A stretch of DNA of 64,000 nucleotides from Weissella confusa. GTDB taxonomy: Bacteria; Bacillota; Bacilli; Lactobacillales; Lactobacillaceae. Under the pieces are notes generated by a model, which searched no databases, was not told the origin of the DNA, and saw only the letters and a list, made by a program, of their open reading frames with translations. Below, piece after piece: positions 34,481-43,799 of this stretch. Position numbers and translations under genes: made by a program. How positions within the stretch are numbered: position 1 is the first letter of the stretch; each line of letters begins with the position of its first letter. Where the stretch lies: the NCBI GenBank assembly GCA_001436895.1, contig JQAY01000012.1, positions 4,953-68,952 on the forward strand, given 5' to 3'.

Positions 34481-34948
34481 TTACAACGTTTCTTGTGTGG
34501 CACCTTCTTCGTTCAACAACAAAGAGCTGATGCCTTGATCACCGAAAATCTTAACTGAGCTGAATGACAACTTCAAGACAACGAAACTGTCCTTTGCCTC
34601 GCCAGCAACATCCATCCAGTTTGGAATTTGGTTTTCAATCAATTCGGCGACGTCATCGATTGACTTGTCCGTCAAATGAATTTCAGCCTTGTTTGATGTG
34701 ACTACCCCATTGTCCTCATCAGTTGGCACCGTCGTGAACGCAACAAATGGATTAGCCTCAATTTCGGCCATCTTGTTTGAGTTGCGTGTCGTTGTGATGT
34801 AAATGTAGTCCGTCAACTCATCGGGCGTCAAATAAAAGACGTCACGGTTTGATGGACGGTTGTTAACGGCTGTTGCCAAGTTCAAAACGTGTGAATCACG
34901 CAAGTATTTCTCCAACAATGCTTTCGTATCCAAATTTGCTTCTGTCAT
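34481..34948 (-). CDS. Pyridoxamine 5'-phosphate oxidase-fold flavin-binding protein
   Basis: The 155-residue protein has the split-barrel fold of the PPOx superfamily. Family features are LNLATAVNNRPSNRDVFYL, IYITTTRNSNKMAEIEANPFVAFTT and the closing strands ending FSSVKIFGDQG. Members bind FMN, F420 or haem and reduce varied substrates. The branch cannot be fixed here. AAAGGGAG precedes the ATG. Monocistronic. Confidence 0.8.
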   Translation of the reverse strand: MTEANLDTKALLEKYLRDSHVLNLATAVNNRPSNRDVFYLTPDELTDYIYITTTRNSNKMAEIEANPFVAFTTVPTDEDNGVVTSNKAEIHLTDKSIDDVAELIENQIPNWMDVAGEAKDSFVVLKLSFSSVKIFGDQGISSLLLNEEGATQETL

Positions 34949-35066
34949 AATTTCATACTCCCTTTAGTTAGTTCCTTGTGGTTATTATAACTAACTCCTA
35001 AATGAAAAACTGATATAAACACCTGGATTCGGTATGTTTTATTACGTGTTTAATAATTGAACACAC

Positions 35067-36169
35067 TTACATCATAAACTGCTTAATAAGATGCACAATT
35101 CGTTCAGCTGTATGGCCATCACCATAAGGATTCGTATTATCTGCCATGTCACGATACTGCGTCTCATCATGCAGGAGTCCTTCAACAGCAGCTTTAACTG
35201 TCTGGTAGTCCGTACCAACTAATCGTAACGTACCGGCATCAACTCCCTCTGGTCGTTCAGTCGTATCTCGCAACACAAGTACCGGTACATTTAATGAAGG
35301 CGCCTCTTCTTGAATACCACCTGAATCCGTTAAAATGAGATAACTGCGAGCAGCTAAATTATGAAAATCGACAACATCTAGTGGTTCAATTAGATGTACA
35401 CGGTCAATATCACCCAAAATTTCAGTCGCGACTGATTGCACAGCTGGACTCAAGTGGACTGGATACACAACTTCAACTTCGGGGTTTTCAAACACGATAT
35501 CCCGAATTGCTCTAAAGACACGAGCCATTGGCGCCCCTTGATTTTCTCGTCGGTGCATCGTTAATAGTACCATTTTTTGTTCGGGATGAATTTGGTCCAA
35601 AACGGGATTTTTATAATCTTTATGTAACGTGTAATGCAAGGCATCAATCACAGTATTTCCGGTCACAAAAACATTATCTGTCTCGACACCTTCTTGAATC
35701 AAATTATTGGCACTTAATCGCGTTGGTGCAAAATACATATCTGCAATGCGATCTGTCATTTGGCGATTAATTTCTTCCGGAAACGGTGAGTACTTATCCC
35801 ACGTTCGCAACCCAGCCTCTACGTGTCCCACAGGGATGTGATGGAAAAATGCACTCATACTGGTTGCTAGTGTCGTACTGGTGTCACCATGAACTAAAAC
35901 GACGTCTGTTTTTCAGCTGTTAAAATGTCATCCATCCCAAGCAAAACTTTGCTCGTAATTTTGGCCAAACTTTGCTGAGGCTCCATAATTGCCAAATCAT
36001 AATCCGGCTTAACATCGAAAATATCCAAAATAGGCTGCAACATTTCTTGATGTTGCCCGGTAACAACCGTTACTGGTGTCACTGTATCATCATTTTCAAG
36101 TGCCTTAATAACTGGCGCCATTTTTATGCCTTCAGGCCGGGTGCCAAAAACAGTCATTACTTTAATCAT
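35067..36169 (-). pseudogene. wecB: UDP-N-acetylglucosamine 2-epimerase (non-hydrolysing), frameshifted
   Basis: Two frames together give one WecB-family enzyme of about 367 residues that converts UDP-GlcNAc to UDP-ManNAc. The first frame has IKVMTVFGTRPEGIKMAPVI and VTGQHQEML. It ends early near TAEKQTSF. The second carries on with VVLVHGDTSTTLATS, GHVEAGLRTWDKYSPFPEE, TMHRRENQG and LTDSGGIQEEAPSLNVPVLVLRDTTERPE. Inserting one base at 35908/35909 restores AEKPDVVLVHGDT, the normal family sequence. Either a recent mutation or a sequencing error next to a run of five T. It is the last gene of the exopolysaccharide operon; its start overlaps the stop of the GH8 gene. Confidence 0.85.
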
Positions 36170-37280
36170 TTTTAAATCCTCCTACAGCAACTAGTGTTGT
36201 GATCGTTGCATCATAATAAGGTTGTTGCGCCACAGATTTGTTTAAAACATTTGTCGTATTGCGATACAGCACTTCAGCATCTGCGTTATTGGCGTTAGTG
36301 GCCAAATTGAAAATTGGTGCTTGGAAAGCCGATGATTCATACGTTTTTGTCGCTTGACCATTCAACTGATAACCAGCTACCAGCGTTCTTTGATGCGCAA
36401 AGAAGTGTATCATTCGATCATTAATTTTGCGGGCACGGGCATCGGTTGCGTTGGCCAGCATCATCGGAACTCGCGCTGCGTTATAGTCGTACGTACCGTC
36501 AGCCTTAGTTGACACTTCGTCACGTTGAGCTGGTCGAATTCGATCTTTTTCAATAATAGAAAAATCCGGTACCAGCCCCGTCTCATGTTGATCACTCAAC
36601 GTCTGCAATTTATCTAACATACTATTTGAAATCTCTCGCCAACGGTCATCACCAGTCGTTATAGCTAACGCATCAAAAACAGTTGGCATCACATCAGATG
36701 AGCGCATCACATCGTAAGCCCAGCTATCTGAAGTTGCCCAATTTCCGACAGTCACCATTTTTGCGGTGTCGTTATATTCATAACGCAAAATATCAGCTGC
36801 AATTTTTCGGGCAAGCCGACGATATTGATCAGCTGCCTTGGGCCAAGTTTTAGCTGCCGTTATCAACGACTGAGCAATATACAAGTCACCATCAGTGGCG
36901 CTATTTTGATCATTACGCCATTCACCCTGCTTGAGTTGTTGACGCCAACTCATTAAATACGTATTACCATCGCGATGTAGTTGATAATACGCAAGCAAAC
37001 TGTCAAAGTCCGCTTGCTTTGCCCAACCATTACGGCCGGCACGCGCAGTAATAAGCATCCCAATTCCTTGCGCTTCAGACATTGCTACCCGGTGCTTAGA
37101 CGTACCCGCATTCACATAGGTTGCCCCCGGGTGATTTTTCACGACAAATGTTTCACGCCACGTTTCATATGTATCACGTACAACCGCCCGTTCATTATTG
37201 ACACGAACATAAACCAAAATAGACGAAAACGCCAAAATAACCGCAAATACTGCCCACCATAATCTTCTATGTAATACCAT
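36162..37280 (-). CDS. Membrane-anchored GH8-family glycoside hydrolase
   Basis: The 372-residue protein starts with one membrane anchor (LWWAVFAVILAFSSILVYVRV). The (alpha/alpha)6 GH8 domain follows: Glu69 in MSEAQGIGMLI is the catalytic acid and the second acidic residue is Asp130 in NSATDGDLYIAQSL. GNWATSDSWAYDVMRSSD and DYNAARVPMMLA also match. GH8 enzymes cut beta-1,4-glucan or chitosan-like chains, and in cellulose synthase operons (BcsZ) they help export or trim the polymer. The gene sits directly after a processive glycosyltransferase. GTGAGG precedes the ATG. Confidence 0.85.
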   Translation of the reverse strand: MVLHRRLWWAVFAVILAFSSILVYVRVNNERAVVRDTYETWRETFVVKNHPGATYVNAGTSKHRVAMSEAQGIGMLITARAGRNGWAKQADFDSLLAYYQLHRDGNTYLMSWRQQLKQGEWRNDQNSATDGDLYIAQSLITAAKTWPKAADQYRRLARKIAADILRYEYNDTAKMVTVGNWATSDSWAYDVMRSSDVMPTVFDALAITTGDDRWREISNSMLDKLQTLSDQHETGLVPDFSIIEKDRIRPAQRDEVSTKADGTYDYNAARVPMMLANATDARARKINDRMIHFFAHQRTLVAGYQLNGQATKTYESSAFQAPIFNLATNANNADAEVLYRNTTNVLNKSVAQQPYYDATITTLVAVGGFKND

Positions 37281-37294
37281 TTAAACCTCACTAA

Positions 37295-38605
37295 CTAATC
37301 ATTAAACCGCTTTGTCTTAACCCAGACATTACCATTTCGATGCCAGAGACTATCGCCGATAACTTGCGCAACTGCGTGCACTGAAACCGCCATAAAGAGT
37401 TGTGTATAGGTAAAGTACGACAAGAATGATAACCAGATTTGTTTGGTCGTCGCCTGACCGAACTGGGTGGACATTGCAATGTTAATCTGCAAAACATACA
37501 ACAAAATCATCAAGACCCAATTAAACAATAAAATTTGTGCCAGTAAGACATTCGTTGTGCCAAACGTGAACGGTATCGTAATCGTTGGATTGAACAAACC
37601 AACAATGTAAAACACCACATTTACCGCAAATAAGATATCCGACAACAGAATTGCGGCATTAAACCAAAAGAAAGTCGCGGCGTAGTAAAACGTTTCAATT
37701 TTTACGCGCCAGTTACTCCGATCGAAGAGATGCTTAATATTATTAATCACCACTTGATAGTTTCCTTTAGCCCAACGTAACCGCTGATGATAGTAATCTC
37801 GGATATGCTCAGGTTCTTGCTGAAATGCCTCAGAATTATAAGCCAAAGCAATTAGCTTGCCACTCTGCATAATCTTGAATGAAATATCGGTATCTTCCGT
37901 TAACGCACCATCACGCCATCCACCAATTTCAGTCACATAATCTTTTTGGATAATAAAATTCGTGCCTGGAATACGGCCAATCTTAAATAAATGCCAAATT
38001 GCAATATGCTGAATGCGCTGCGTCACAACAATCTCTTGGTTAATAAATTGCGTCAGTAAATTTTGGTCCGCATTGCGCGTCTTGTTACGACCAAAGACAG
38101 CCACATGACGCTCCGGGTCTTCTAATGCTTTACGAACCAGGAAGTACAATGCATTCCGTTCTGGCATGGCATCAGCGTCATAAACTGCAATGAATTCGCC
38201 CGTTGCCACCTGTAGGGAATCGTTCAACACCCCAGCCTTACCACCTTGTCCAGTTCGCTCGATAATGACAATATTGCGATTTTGATTCTCAGGCAACTTT
38301 TTAATACGACGCATCTCAGCCGCCGTTTTATCCGTAGAATTGTCTGAATACAACAGTAGTTCCACCTTTTCTGGTGGATAATTCAGGTTCAAGAGCGCCG
38401 TCATCGTTTGAGCAATAACAACATCTTCGTTGTGAGCTGGGACAACAATAGATATCGTGGGGTAACGCTTTAGCGGTATAATTTCCGTCTCTTTTGTACT
38501 GTTTTTAAGCCAAAAGTGGACGGCCCCGAACAGCGTAACCATTGCCATCGATAATGACAACCATATCGAAAACAACGTTGTAATCAATAGAAATTGGTGT
38601 ATCAT
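37295..38605 (-). CDS. Processive family 2 glycosyltransferase (exopolysaccharide synthase)
   Basis: The 436-residue membrane enzyme extends a beta-linked polysaccharide from nucleotide sugars. One N-terminal span (residues 5-32) leads to the GT2 domain with TISIVVPAHNED, Asp in YSDNST, DAD at VYDADAMPE, TED in GALTEDTDISF and QRLRW. Several C-terminal spans form the export channel. These D, DxD, TED and QxxRW motifs place it with cellulose and poly-N-acetylglucosamine synthases. Its ATG overlaps the stop of the 48-residue membrane peptide (TAATG), so translation is coupled. The exact sugar is not evident. An epimerase gene in the operon hints at ManNAc. Confidence 0.9.
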   Translation of the reverse strand: MIHQFLLITTLFSIWLSLSMAMVTLFGAVHFWLKNSTKETEIIPLKRYPTISIVVPAHNEDVVIAQTMTALLNLNYPPEKVELLLYSDNSTDKTAAEMRRIKKLPENQNRNIVIIERTGQGGKAGVLNDSLQVATGEFIAVYDADAMPERNALYFLVRKALEDPERHVAVFGRNKTRNADQNLLTQFINQEIVVTQRIQHIAIWHLFKIGRIPGTNFIIQKDYVTEIGGWRDGALTEDTDISFKIMQSGKLIALAYNSEAFQQEPEHIRDYYHQRLRWAKGNYQVVINNIKHLFDRSNWRVKIETFYYAATFFWFNAAILLSDILFAVNVVFYIVGLFNPTITIPFTFGTTNVLLAQILLFNWVLMILLYVLQINIAMSTQFGQATTKQIWLSFLSYFTYTQLFMAVSVHAVAQVIGDSLWHRNGNVWVKTKRFND

Positions 38606-38751
38606 TATGCCTCACTTTCTTGTCCCCATAACTTGCACATCGTTGCTTCTACGCGGGAATAAATGGTCCATTGGGCAACAAATAAAGCTGCCGCAAGTAC
38701 CAAAAATACAACACTAACTACTAGCGCAATCCAAAAAAAGATATTAATCAT
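38605..38751 (-). CDS. Small membrane peptide of the exopolysaccharide operon (48 residues)
   Basis: A 48-codon frame starts at ATG 38751, behind AGGAGAGCGACC, and overlaps the last codons of the GGDEF-like gene. Its stop overlaps the glycosyltransferase start by one base. The product is MINIFFWIALVVSVVFLVL, one long membrane span, then an amphipathic tail (VAQWTIYSRVEATMCKLWGQ). The overlap on both sides shows it is a translated operon member. Small subunits of this sort assist synthases such as PgaD. That role is inferred from size and place. Confidence 0.75.
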   Translation of the reverse strand: MINIFFWIALVVSVVFLVLAAALFVAQWTIYSRVEATMCKLWGQESEA

Positions 38752-39619
38752 GGTCGCTCTCCTTTTTCATATATTCCGTTACAAGATCTGTTTCCATCTC
38801 ACGACGAATATGCTTCAATGCATCTGGTAACGTTTGGTATTTTTCAGCATTATCCTCTGTAATCAACGTATGTCCCCATTGAAATTGGGGTTTGTAATCG
38901 CCAACCATGATTTCTGACAGTGCCATCTTCGTCTCATCAGTTAAACCAGTAAAGGTTTCTCGCGGCAGCCTAAATGACAAAATCAAAAACATATCATCAT
39001 CTAATATATAAAGAAATTCAGATGGCAATCGCTTTTGCTTCAATACACCCGCTACTGCGTGTATCACGGCATCATATTGATTGGCATTAAACTGACGGTA
39101 CTGTTCGCTGTGCGCCCATTGAATACCAGTCACATCCACGCAAACCTTGGTTAAACCAGGGTATGTACCGAAACGACTGACTGACTTTTCAAAAATCTTG
39201 TTGGCATTATATGAGCGCTGGAGATTCAAACCAGGGTGATAATTCTTAGTAAATGACGCGACGTGTTGTTCATTAGCCATTAACCAACTTAAGTCACCGA
39301 CAATTGTCCGACGCCCGTTCGTCAAAAATAGCGATGCCGGAAACGCGATTAACAAGAGTATTTTTTCTGGTATTCCCATGACAAATGATCCAATCATCAG
39401 CATTAACACACCAACAACCAAATAAATCAATCCTAACCAGGTGATAAGTAACCCTGGCAAAATCAAACTTGAAAATATGCCTAACAGGACTAATAATGCC
39501 GTTGCGATTTGCACCACGCTGGAATAAAGACTGGCCCACCAAATGAGTATGATTAAGGCTGTTGCGAATCCAAAAATATAAAATCTACTCCGACTAATTA
39601 AGTTTTTTCTTGTCGACAT
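38744..39619 (-). CDS. Membrane protein with degenerate GGDEF-like domain
   Basis: The 291-residue protein has about four N-terminal membrane spans (residues 12-105) and a soluble C-terminal domain. That domain (about 150-260) follows the diguanylate cyclase pattern. KVCVDVTGIQWAHSEQY fits the metal-binding strand, and ANQYDAVIHAVAGVLKQ fits the helix before the active loop. FLYILDDDMFLIL fits the signature loop, where GGDEF is replaced by DDDMF (207-211). Cyclase activity is thus unlikely. Such inactive domains in polysaccharide operons (PelD, PssE type) serve as nucleotide receptors that switch the synthase on. This is the first gene of the operon. AAAGGAG precedes the ATG. Confidence 0.65.
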   Translation of the reverse strand: MSTRKNLISRSRFYIFGFATALIILIWWASLYSSVVQIATALLVLLGIFSSLILPGLLITWLGLIYLVVGVLMLMIGSFVMGIPEKILLLIAFPASLFLTNGRRTIVGDLSWLMANEQHVASFTKNYHPGLNLQRSYNANKIFEKSVSRFGTYPGLTKVCVDVTGIQWAHSEQYRQFNANQYDAVIHAVAGVLKQKRLPSEFLYILDDDMFLILSFRLPRETFTGLTDETKMALSEIMVGDYKPQFQWGHTLITEDNAEKYQTLPDALKHIRREMETDLVTEYMKKESDHD

Positions 39620-39753
39620 TCGCCATCTCCTTTCGTTGACTAAAGGTAAACGATAACCATATTCGCATATTTCAGCACGGTCTTTAATAAAATTCGTTTT
39701 AAAAAAAGACCGAAAAAATAGAAAAACTCCTATTTATCAGACTTTTAATAATG

Positions 39754-39796
39754 AAAAAAGCTTCATATCAAACGATTAACGTCCAATAATGAAGCT
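39754..39796 (-). terminator. Terminator of the Mga-like regulator gene
   Basis: AAGCTTCAT/ATGAAGCTT stem with a 19- to 20-base loop, followed by TTTTTT on the minus strand. Confidence 0.75.
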
Positions 39797-39807
39797 TGTT
39801 CTCATAT

Positions 39808-41301
39808 TTAATTTTGTCGTCGCCAGGCATTAAATTTTTTGGAACTAATCCGATTAATATCTGCAATCAGCTGATTAAGATAACGATCAGATTCAATTCC
39901 TTGCCAAACGTACACTAGTTCATTAGTCACCGGTTTCCGAGGGACATCTGTTAACAGTATATCTGTTTGATTGTCCAACCTATGTGACGTCGCAATCTTT
40001 GCTTTGGTTACCGGTCCGAACTGGTCCAGTAGCAAATTTTCGATATTCACATGATTACCAAAGTCCAACACAATATTGACCTTTGGAATGCTTTGGTAAA
40101 TATAATCGCCTGTTGCCAAAGCTGAGACAAGGTCGGTTAAGAGTGCCGTTTTCAGTTTACTAGAATCGAGTTCTTGTTTTTGCGCAAAATCATTCAATAT
40201 TTCAGTGCCCAGCTGAAACGCCAGTGGGTATCGTTCTGAAAATTCTTCAAAATGTTGTAAATCATAAATCCCTGAACTAATCCCAAATGGATAGATTAAA
40301 AATTGAAATAGTGTATGCCCGACACTATACGTTAATTTTCTGGAGTCAACAGGTGTCATCGACAACCGGAACAGACATTTATAGCTCGTTTGAATGCTCT
40401 CATCAAACCGCTGCCAACATTGCTTTACAGTAGGCGTGACATCTCGCGCGGTTTGAATGGTCGAAAATAGTCCTAAACTATGCAAGATTAAGATAATAAA
40501 ACGCGCCTCATTATCTAATTCTTCATCAGACATATGGCCATTCCGAGCCATCAAAACTTTCAAGTGTTTTAGAAGTCGTTGCGCTTGTTCAGACATTTCA
40601 GTCGTGGCGTTTAGATACTGGTTGGTAAAACCGCTAGAAACGAAGTGCCGTTGTGAAAAACGATTCGTCCAAATCGCGGCCATATGCCAAATAATACTAA
40701 TCTGGGAGTCTTTTAACTCACCAAATATTGGCGCTATGACATGACTAATATAGTAATTAGCGGCGTTTTTAATCTCATCGGCAACATCGGCCGTACGTTG
40801 GCCATTATAGACCGTTAATAAGGCAAAGGTTAGAAATCGAATATTTTCCTCCTGCCCTACTAATCGATAATCTTTGGTTATTTCGATACCCTGAACTGCA
40901 AGATTTTCTTGCACAATTGTTCTTTCTTTATAGATAGTGGGCGTTGAAATTCCTAAATCAAATGCCAAGTCTTCCCACGACTCAAAATCTTCGGCAATTA
41001 AGTGTTCAATAATCTGTGCTCTGGTTGAGTTTGACAAATAATATTGTTTCAACTCATCTATCGGTAGCAGATTTAACGGCGCATCAAATACAATTACATT
41101 CCCCTTTTCGATGACCAACACACCTGTTTGACCCGTTAATCGGGCAATGTCTTCATTCAATTGATCAACTACCGAAATCACCATATAACGTGAAAATTTA
41201 AATTCTGCCATCAGGTCAGACAATCGTGTCACTTTATTTCTAACCATATAACGGAACACAGAAAGTCGATGCTGTTCCTGCGTTGTCCATATCCATTCCA
41301 T
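39808..41301 (-). CDS. Mga-like transcriptional regulator
   Basis: The 497-residue protein has two N-terminal winged-helix segments. The first is VTRLSDLMAEFKFSRYMVISVVDQLNED, about residues 24-52. The second is SWEDLAFDLGISTPTIYKERTIVQENL, about 106-133, in the HTH_Mga/M-trans pattern. The central region is PRD-like, and the C-terminal region (VNIVLDFGNH... ILLTDVPRK) looks like an EIIB-like fold. Regulators of this kind activate surface polysaccharide and adhesion genes. It lies just upstream of the exopolysaccharide operon on the same strand, separated by a terminator, and is the natural candidate regulator. GAGGGC precedes the ATG. Confidence 0.8.
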   Translation of the reverse strand: MEWIWTTQEQHRLSVFRYMVRNKVTRLSDLMAEFKFSRYMVISVVDQLNEDIARLTGQTGVLVIEKGNVIVFDAPLNLLPIDELKQYYLSNSTRAQIIEHLIAEDFESWEDLAFDLGISTPTIYKERTIVQENLAVQGIEITKDYRLVGQEENIRFLTFALLTVYNGQRTADVADEIKNAANYYISHVIAPIFGELKDSQISIIWHMAAIWTNRFSQRHFVSSGFTNQYLNATTEMSEQAQRLLKHLKVLMARNGHMSDEELDNEARFIILILHSLGLFSTIQTARDVTPTVKQCWQRFDESIQTSYKCLFRLSMTPVDSRKLTYSVGHTLFQFLIYPFGISSGIYDLQHFEEFSERYPLAFQLGTEILNDFAQKQELDSSKLKTALLTDLVSALATGDYIYQSIPKVNIVLDFGNHVNIENLLLDQFGPVTKAKIATSHRLDNQTDILLTDVPRKPVTNELVYVWQGIESDRYLNQLIADINRISSKKFNAWRRQN

Positions 41302-41346
41302 ACAAATGCCCTCAATACCACGCCTACATCATTAAATTGATTATAG

Positions 41347-41379
41347 CAAAAAGGCTAGTAACAAGTCGTTACTAGCCTT
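41347..41379 (-). terminator. Terminator of mutS2
   Basis: AAGGCTAGTAAC/GTTACTAGCCTT arms with a five-base loop and a minus-strand T run. Confidence 0.9.
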
Positions 41380-41391
41380 CGTCATATTTTA

Positions 41392-43767
41392 TTAACCTAG
41401 TTCAGCGTACGTGGCTCCTTGATCAGGACCCGTGAAGTTGAAGTTCTTCACGGCACGGTGTGAACGCAAGTATTCTTGCACACCTTGGCGGATTGCACCA
41501 GTTCCCTTACCGTGAATAATTTCAACGGAAGGCAAGTTGTTTAGCAATGCACGATCAATAAATTGATCCAACTCACTCATCGCAGCTTCATAGCGTTGTC
41601 CACGCAAATCAAGCGTTGCAGACGCGTTCGCACGGTTAACTGCCTTGCTAGTGTTAACGCGTGGCTTTGGCGCAGCCTTTTGCTCTGACTTCACTTCGGC
41701 AACGTTTTGCTTCTCGATTTCGTCTTCAGCAAGCACCATCTTCAAGATACCCATCTGGACTTCAAACTTGCCGTCCTTGAGCTTACGCTTAACCGTACCT
41801 TGTTGACCGTACTCACGTACCAAAACCGTATCGCCGGCTTCGATGTTTTGGCTCTTCGCCTTCTTAGCCTTGCGCAAAACGCGGTTGTTTTCAGCTGATG
41901 GTTCTTGACGCATGGCGTTCAAAGCACCCTTGGCATCCATCAACTTGTTTTCCTTAACGGCCACCCCATCAAGTTGCATCTTACGCAAATCAGCGATAAT
42001 CTTATCAGCTTTCTTACGTGAATCGGCAACGATGTGGTTCGCTTCCTTCTTGGCTTCTTCAAGCGTACGGGCCTTCTCAGTTTCCATCTTTTCAAGCTTT
42101 TGCTCGTAATCGTTCTTCATTTGACGATTTTCGATGACTTGTTGAGCCAGTTGCACTTGTTGAGCCAAAACGGCGTTACGACGTTCAACCAAATCGGCAA
42201 TCATGTCGTTCAATTCTTGTGAATCTTCTGTCGTCAATGAGGCAGCGGCATCAATAATGCTTTGATCCAAGCCCAAACGCTTTGAAATCTCCAAGGCGTT
42301 TGAACGACCAGGAATTCCCAACAAGAACTTGTACGTTGGACGCAACGTTTCAACATCAAATTCCATTGAGGCATTGATGGTATCAACGCGGTTGTAGCCG
42401 TAAACTTTCAACTCAGGATAGTGAGTTGTGGCAACAGTGTATGAACCCTTGGCACCAACGGCATCCAAAATTGACATGGCCAAAGCTGCTCCTTCTTGTG
42501 GATCAGTTCCGGCACCCAATTCATCGAATAGGACCAATGAATCAGCGTCAATTTGCTTCAAGATTTCAACGATGTTGACCATGTGTGATGAGAACGTTGA
42601 CAATGATTGCTCGATTGATTGCTCATCACCGATATCAGCGAAGACTTCCTTGAACAAACCAACTGTTGAGTACTCAGCAACTGGAATGAACAAACCTGAT
42701 TGCGCCATCAATTGCAACAAGCCCAACGTCTTCAAGGTAATTGTCTTACCACCGGTGTTAGGACCCGTGACGATGATGGCCTTGTAATCTTCACCAATGA
42801 TAATATCGTTGGCCACAGCCTTTTGTGGGTCCAACAATGGGTGACGCGCTTGTAACAAACGCACGTGGTTTTCTGGGCTGTACTCAGGCTCTTGTGACTT
42901 TGTTGCCGCAGCATAACGGGCCTTAGCATTCACAAAGTCCAAGTGACCCAAAACTTCAGCATTCTTTTGAATGTTATCAGCTTCAGGACGCAACATAGCT
43001 GACAATTCAGCCAAAACGCGCTCTTCTTCGTGACGCTCCTTGATGTAGTGCTCACGCAAGCGGTTGTTCATATCAACCACATCACCAGGCTCGATGTACA
43101 ACGTTTGACCAGTTTGTGATTGGTCGTGCACAACACCACCGAAATGACTACGGTATTCCGTCTTAACTGGGATAACATAACGATCATTACGGATTGTCAC
43201 GATTGGGTCAGACAAATATTGTGCTGACTTACCACGTGTGTAATCTTGCATCTTTTGACGGATGGCATTTTCCGTCGACGTGATGGCTTGGCGCACACGG
43301 TGCAATTCTGGTGAGGCTTCATCGGTCACACGACCATCCCCATCAATCGCGGTATTCACACGACGCGTCAAATCTTGCATGACAACCAAACGCGTGTAGT
43401 AAGGACGCAAGGCAGCCAATGGCTCACCGCGGTCTTCCACCAAGTTTTCGAAGAACAAACGCATTTGTCCCGTCGTAAACAACACGCGTCCGACTTGCGC
43501 CAATTCGGTCCCACTCAATGACGCATCAATCTTCAAACGTTGCATGTGAGGCTTAACATCCGCCAACTTCGGAATGTTAATACCACCTTGCCAGCGTAGC
43601 ACCTTAGCTGCGTCTGACGTTTCTGCCAACCACGTTTGCATTTCGTTGGCATCTGCAGTTGGCAACAAGTTGCGCAACTCATTTTCACCAGCAGCCGTTG
43701 AGAGGTATGGTCGCAATTGGGCCTTTACCGCTTCATACTCAAGGGTTGCTAAGACTTTCTTATTCAT
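41392..43767 (-). CDS. mutS2: Endonuclease MutS2
   Basis: The 791-residue ATPase suppresses homologous recombination and, in firmicutes, also rescues collided ribosomes. It has the MutS core with Walker A GPNTGGKTITLKT, Walker B LVLFDELGAGTDPQEG and a long central coiled coil (about 510-620). A KOW-like segment (GDTVLVREYGQQGTVKRKLKDG) precedes the C-terminal Smr nuclease domain (LDLRGQRYEAAMSELDQF... IIHGKGTGAIRQGVQEYL). Length is typical. It follows cvpA and zapA on the strand, the usual firmicute order. Confidence 0.97.
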   Translation of the reverse strand: MNKKVLATLEYEAVKAQLRPYLSTAAGENELRNLLPTADANEMQTWLAETSDAAKVLRWQGGINIPKLADVKPHMQRLKIDASLSGTELAQVGRVLFTTGQMRLFFENLVEDRGEPLAALRPYYTRLVVMQDLTRRVNTAIDGDGRVTDEASPELHRVRQAITSTENAIRQKMQDYTRGKSAQYLSDPIVTIRNDRYVIPVKTEYRSHFGGVVHDQSQTGQTLYIEPGDVVDMNNRLREHYIKERHEEERVLAELSAMLRPEADNIQKNAEVLGHLDFVNAKARYAAATKSQEPEYSPENHVRLLQARHPLLDPQKAVANDIIIGEDYKAIIVTGPNTGGKTITLKTLGLLQLMAQSGLFIPVAEYSTVGLFKEVFADIGDEQSIEQSLSTFSSHMVNIVEILKQIDADSLVLFDELGAGTDPQEGAALAMSILDAVGAKGSYTVATTHYPELKVYGYNRVDTINASMEFDVETLRPTYKFLLGIPGRSNALEISKRLGLDQSIIDAAASLTTEDSQELNDMIADLVERRNAVLAQQVQLAQQVIENRQMKNDYEQKLEKMETEKARTLEEAKKEANHIVADSRKKADKIIADLRKMQLDGVAVKENKLMDAKGALNAMRQEPSAENNRVLRKAKKAKSQNIEAGDTVLVREYGQQGTVKRKLKDGKFEVQMGILKMVLAEDEIEKQNVAEVKSEQKAAPKPRVNTSKAVNRANASATLDLRGQRYEAAMSELDQFIDRALLNNLPSVEIIHGKGTGAIRQGVQEYLRSHRAVKNFNFTGPDQGATYAELG

Positions 43768-43799
43768 GTGTCTTAACCTCTAATATCTCTTATTAATCC

